Below, piece by piece: positions 61,398 through 64,000 of a stretch of DNA of 64,000 bases; positions within the stretch are counted from its first letter, which is position 1, and each line of letters begins with the position of its first letter. Source of the DNA: Ceratotherium simum simum (lineage: Eukaryota > Chordata > Mammalia > Perissodactyla > Rhinocerotidae). Both the position numbers and the translations under genes were made by a program. The notes under the pieces were generated by a model. It was not told the origin of the DNA. It searched no databases and saw only the letters and a program-made list of their open reading frames with translations. The stretch is taken from contig NW_004454217.1 in NCBI RefSeq assembly GCF_000283155.1, forward strand, positions 3,359,949-3,423,948. Direction: 5' to 3'.

Positions 61398-61645
61398 TGC
61401 CCTAATCTAATATGATTGGTGTGCTTATAAGAAGAGAAGAGACACAGAGACAGGCGCACAAGAAGAAAGCCACGTAACAATGGAGGCAGAGATTGCAACA
61501 CCAAGGATTGCCAGCAACAGCAGAAGCTAAGAGAAAGGCATGGAATAAATTCTAGAGTCTTCGGGAGAACATGGCCCTACCAACACCTTGATTTTGGACT
61601 GCTGGCCTCCAGAACTGTTAGAGAATAAAATTCCCTAGGAACCCA
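61398..61645 (+). mobile_element. MaLR-type LTR fragment (MLT1/MST), sense
   Basis: Landmarks are GCCCTAATCTAATATGATTGGTG, TTATAAGAAGAGAAGAGAC, ACCAACACCTTGATTTTGGAC, and CTGGCCTCCAGAACTGTTAG followed by AATAAAATTCCC. These are the central and 3' parts of a MaLR LTR. Confidence 0.7.
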
Positions 61646-61962
61646 GTATAACATAGGACAGACCTGAGAAAACTTCAAAGGAATTAAGTTAAAATGTTTA
61701 TTATTGCTGAAACTATCCTAGTTTTTCAGCCAACACTTTTCTGATAGTAAGAAAGTATAAGGTTTTGTAGTTGTTGTTTTATTTGTTTGTTTTGTTTCTT
61801 GCAAACAAAAGTATCCAACTACTACATTTCTTTTCTTGTCACCATTTATGTTCTTGTCAGGCAAGAGGTTCAAGCTCTCCAGGTAGTAGAGCTGTCTGAT
61901 TGACCTACGTAATGCTTTGAAAGTGAAGACCTAGCCCAAATGCCTGGGTGTCACATCCCCAC

Positions 61963-62472
61963 TATATTAGTCAGGGTTCTCCAGAGAAATAGAACCAATA
62001 GGATATATATAAATACATATGAGAAGATTTATTATAGGAATTGTCTTACATGGTTATGGAGGCTGAAAAGTCCCATAGTCTTCCTTCTGCAAGCTGCAGA
62101 ATTAGGGAAGTTGGTGTAATTTAGTCTGAATCCAAAATCCTGAGAATCAGGGGAGGCAGTGTTGTGAGTCCCAGTCCAAGTCCAAAGGCCTGAAGACCAG
62201 GAACACCTGATGTCTGAGGGCAGGAGAAGATGGATTTCCCAACTCAAGCAAAGAGAGCAAATTTGCCCTTCCTCCACCTTTTTGTTCTATTCAGGCTCTC
62301 AAGGGATTAGACGAGGCCCACTCACATTGGTGAGGGTGATCTTCTTTACTCAGTCTACCATTTCAAATGCTAATCTCTTCCATAGGGACCACCACAGATA
62401 TACCCATAAATAGTATTTACCAGCTATCTAGACATCCTTTAGCTCCATCAAGTTGAAACATAAAATTAACAT
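61963..62472 (+). mobile_element. MLT2 LTR (ERVL), sense
   Basis: It begins TATATTAGTCAGGGTTCTCCAGAG and then AGAACCAATAGGATATATATA. It continues with TGGTTATGGAGGCTGAAAAGTCCC, TTTGTTCTATTCAGGCTCTC, GATTAGACGAGGCCCACTCAC and AAATGCTAATCTCTTCC. It ends with AAGTTGAAACATAAAATTAAC. This is the full MLT2-type LTR order. Open frames on both strands here are chance. Confidence 0.8.
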
Positions 62473-64000
62473 TGTGTGTCTTTGTGTGGCTACAGTTGGT
62501 AGCAAACATATATACAGGCCACTTGGATAATAAAGGATTGTTCTTTGTCTTCTCCTAGATATTTATGTTATTAAAAGTAACCTAAAATGAAATTGTTTGT
62601 GGATTATTTAGTGGTGGAGGAAAGACAGTGTGCATACGTTTCCTGGAGTTATTATATGTATTTGGTAATGCATTCATAAAGTCAATTTCACTTTGAAATG
62701 GTAGTTAATTCCATTGTACTATAGTGAAATTCATGTTTTTAAATTATACAGTGTATATGAATGAGATCCATAAGGTATTTAGACTAGCTTATAGAACATT
62801 TTCTTACTTTTCTTCCATAAAATGCACTCCAAATTGAGTAGAAAAAATATCCTTTCTAGCGGAAAATTATGGTCTACATATAAAGGATTATTATTACTAT
62901 TTTGCCATCTTAAGCAGCACTTGAAAATTGTTCTTGTTAGTCACTCATTCATTCATTCATTTATTAAAAAAACAGCAAGTTTGAGCTAAGTGAAACAAGT
63001 TTACAAGTGAATAAATAATAATCTCTCTAAATTAATGGATATTTGCACAAAACGTCAATAAGTGAATGTAAAAACCCCTCACCCACCCACCTATCTCTAA
63101 TCTCTCAAATCCAATCCTTTATAATGGGATTTAACTTGACAATCACTGTGGCCAATTAGGGTTAATTTATGAAGTTACATGGCCTTATTAATCATTATAA
63201 TCACACAACTTGGATCCATAAGAATGTAATTTAATGTAAAAATGCAATTTGGTCAAGAAATTGAATTGAAAATGAATCCCGACTGAATGGTGAATTAATT
63301 TTAGTTGCAAACTGTACAGAACAAATTGATTAAAACAACAACAAAAAAAACCTACCACTTTAATAGTGAATTGATTTAACTGGTTAAAACATGGAGCATA
63401 GCCTTGTCGAGACTGAGAAGCTTCCACCGTAAAAGTTAAGGATGTAGAACACTATATATCTTCCTGTTTAGGGATGTCATTTCAAGCATTCTTGCGTGTC
63501 ATATTAAAAGAGCAAATAAACACTTAAATGCCCTTGCCCTCCAAGTGGTGTAAAGAATTTGGCTAGGTTCAGGGACCAGGAGAACGATGCATGCTTTTCC
63601 AAAAGCTTCCCTAATATTTTAAATGTGTGCAAGATCCTAATTATAGCAATTATATGACTATTAATTATTATCAACCGTGTTATTACTTCCCACATCTGGA
63701 TTATGAAAAACAAAAAATTTAGGAGGTTAGGTTATTTTTTTTCAATTTTACTATGTTACAAAGTGAATGAGAAAAAAATGTACATTTTGGTTGACTGTCA
63801 TCCCTGGTAGACACGTGTAGCCATGTTATCCTAAATAATCACTTATTTAATGTCGAATGACATGTCAGTTATCTTATATAGTAGATAAGTTGAGGGTTTC
63901 AAAAGGAAAAAAAATCACTTTATAGTAGAGATATTTCTATCCTTAACAGGATGGAATTGGCCAACTCTAAGAAGCTAGGATGGACTAAAAGCTCATGGCT
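62473..64000. other. Unassigned non-coding stretch
   Basis: No gene or recognised element. A short CATT tract lies at 62942-62965. Confidence 0.5.

Noticed and set aside
1..64000. A new gene cluster, defence system or operon
   Set aside because: The window is mammalian repeat-rich DNA with no coding genes. Nothing supports a multigene system.

Overview
The window is non-coding, AT-rich mammalian nuclear DNA. It holds no convincing protein-coding gene, no RNA gene and no bacterial or phage-type system. The source is almost certainly an equid, or at least a perissodactyl. Ten near-complete copies and one fragment of the tRNA-derived ERE SINE family (equine repetitive element) are scattered through it. 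They carry the typical GGGGCCGGCCC-type start, a GGTTCGGATCC-type B box and a repeated GATGTTAGCTCAGGGC 3' module. The longest open frames (under about 130 codons, apart from frames spanning the run of N) lie in repeats or random AT-rich sequence, and none shows a protein family I recognise. The piece therefore reads as intergenic or deep intronic DNA.

Layout. 1-3.8 kb: no recognisable element apart from a possible short hAT relic. 3.8-9.3 kb: a MIR, an L3/CR1-like relic, an old L1 block (about 4.75-7.8 kb) interrupted by two ERE copies, then a MIR and an L2 tail. 9.4-13.85 kb: a large block of old antisense L1, with a 114-bp insert at 9.83 kb and an unassigned, internally repetitive kilobase at 11.5-12.55 kb. 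15.35-16.76 kb: an ancient unassigned repeat, with a second copy at 41-42.3 kb. 18.2-19.65 kb: two ERE copies and a MER5-like relic. 23.9-24.3 kb: a probable ERVL LTR. 26.9-27.8 kb: a MIR split by a 656-bp solo LTR of gammaretroviral type. 30.7-34.5 kb: a composite ERE, MER5A, MLT1, two MIRs, and an ERE that appears to carry a 3' transduced tail. 40.9-41.5 kb: an ERE fragment and a clean L1 insertion with an inverted 5' part, which contains the assembly gap (N, 41092-41422). 42.35-42.87 kb: an antisense MLT1 LTR. 46.4-50.3 kb: a three-level nest, with an ERE inside an L1 inside a MaLR-type LTR retrotransposon. 51.6-58.6 kb: MIRs, L2 tails, three more EREs, and a hAT relic split by an ERE. 61.4-62.5 kb: a MaLR LTR fragment and an MLT2 LTR.

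There is no gene circuit to describe. What the window records is insertion history. Target-site duplications (TSDs) can be read by eye for most EREs, for the gap-containing L1 and for the solo LTR, and these allow relative dating by nesting. Family names rest on remembered consensus sequences, not on a database search. Element boundaries without a TSD are approximate.
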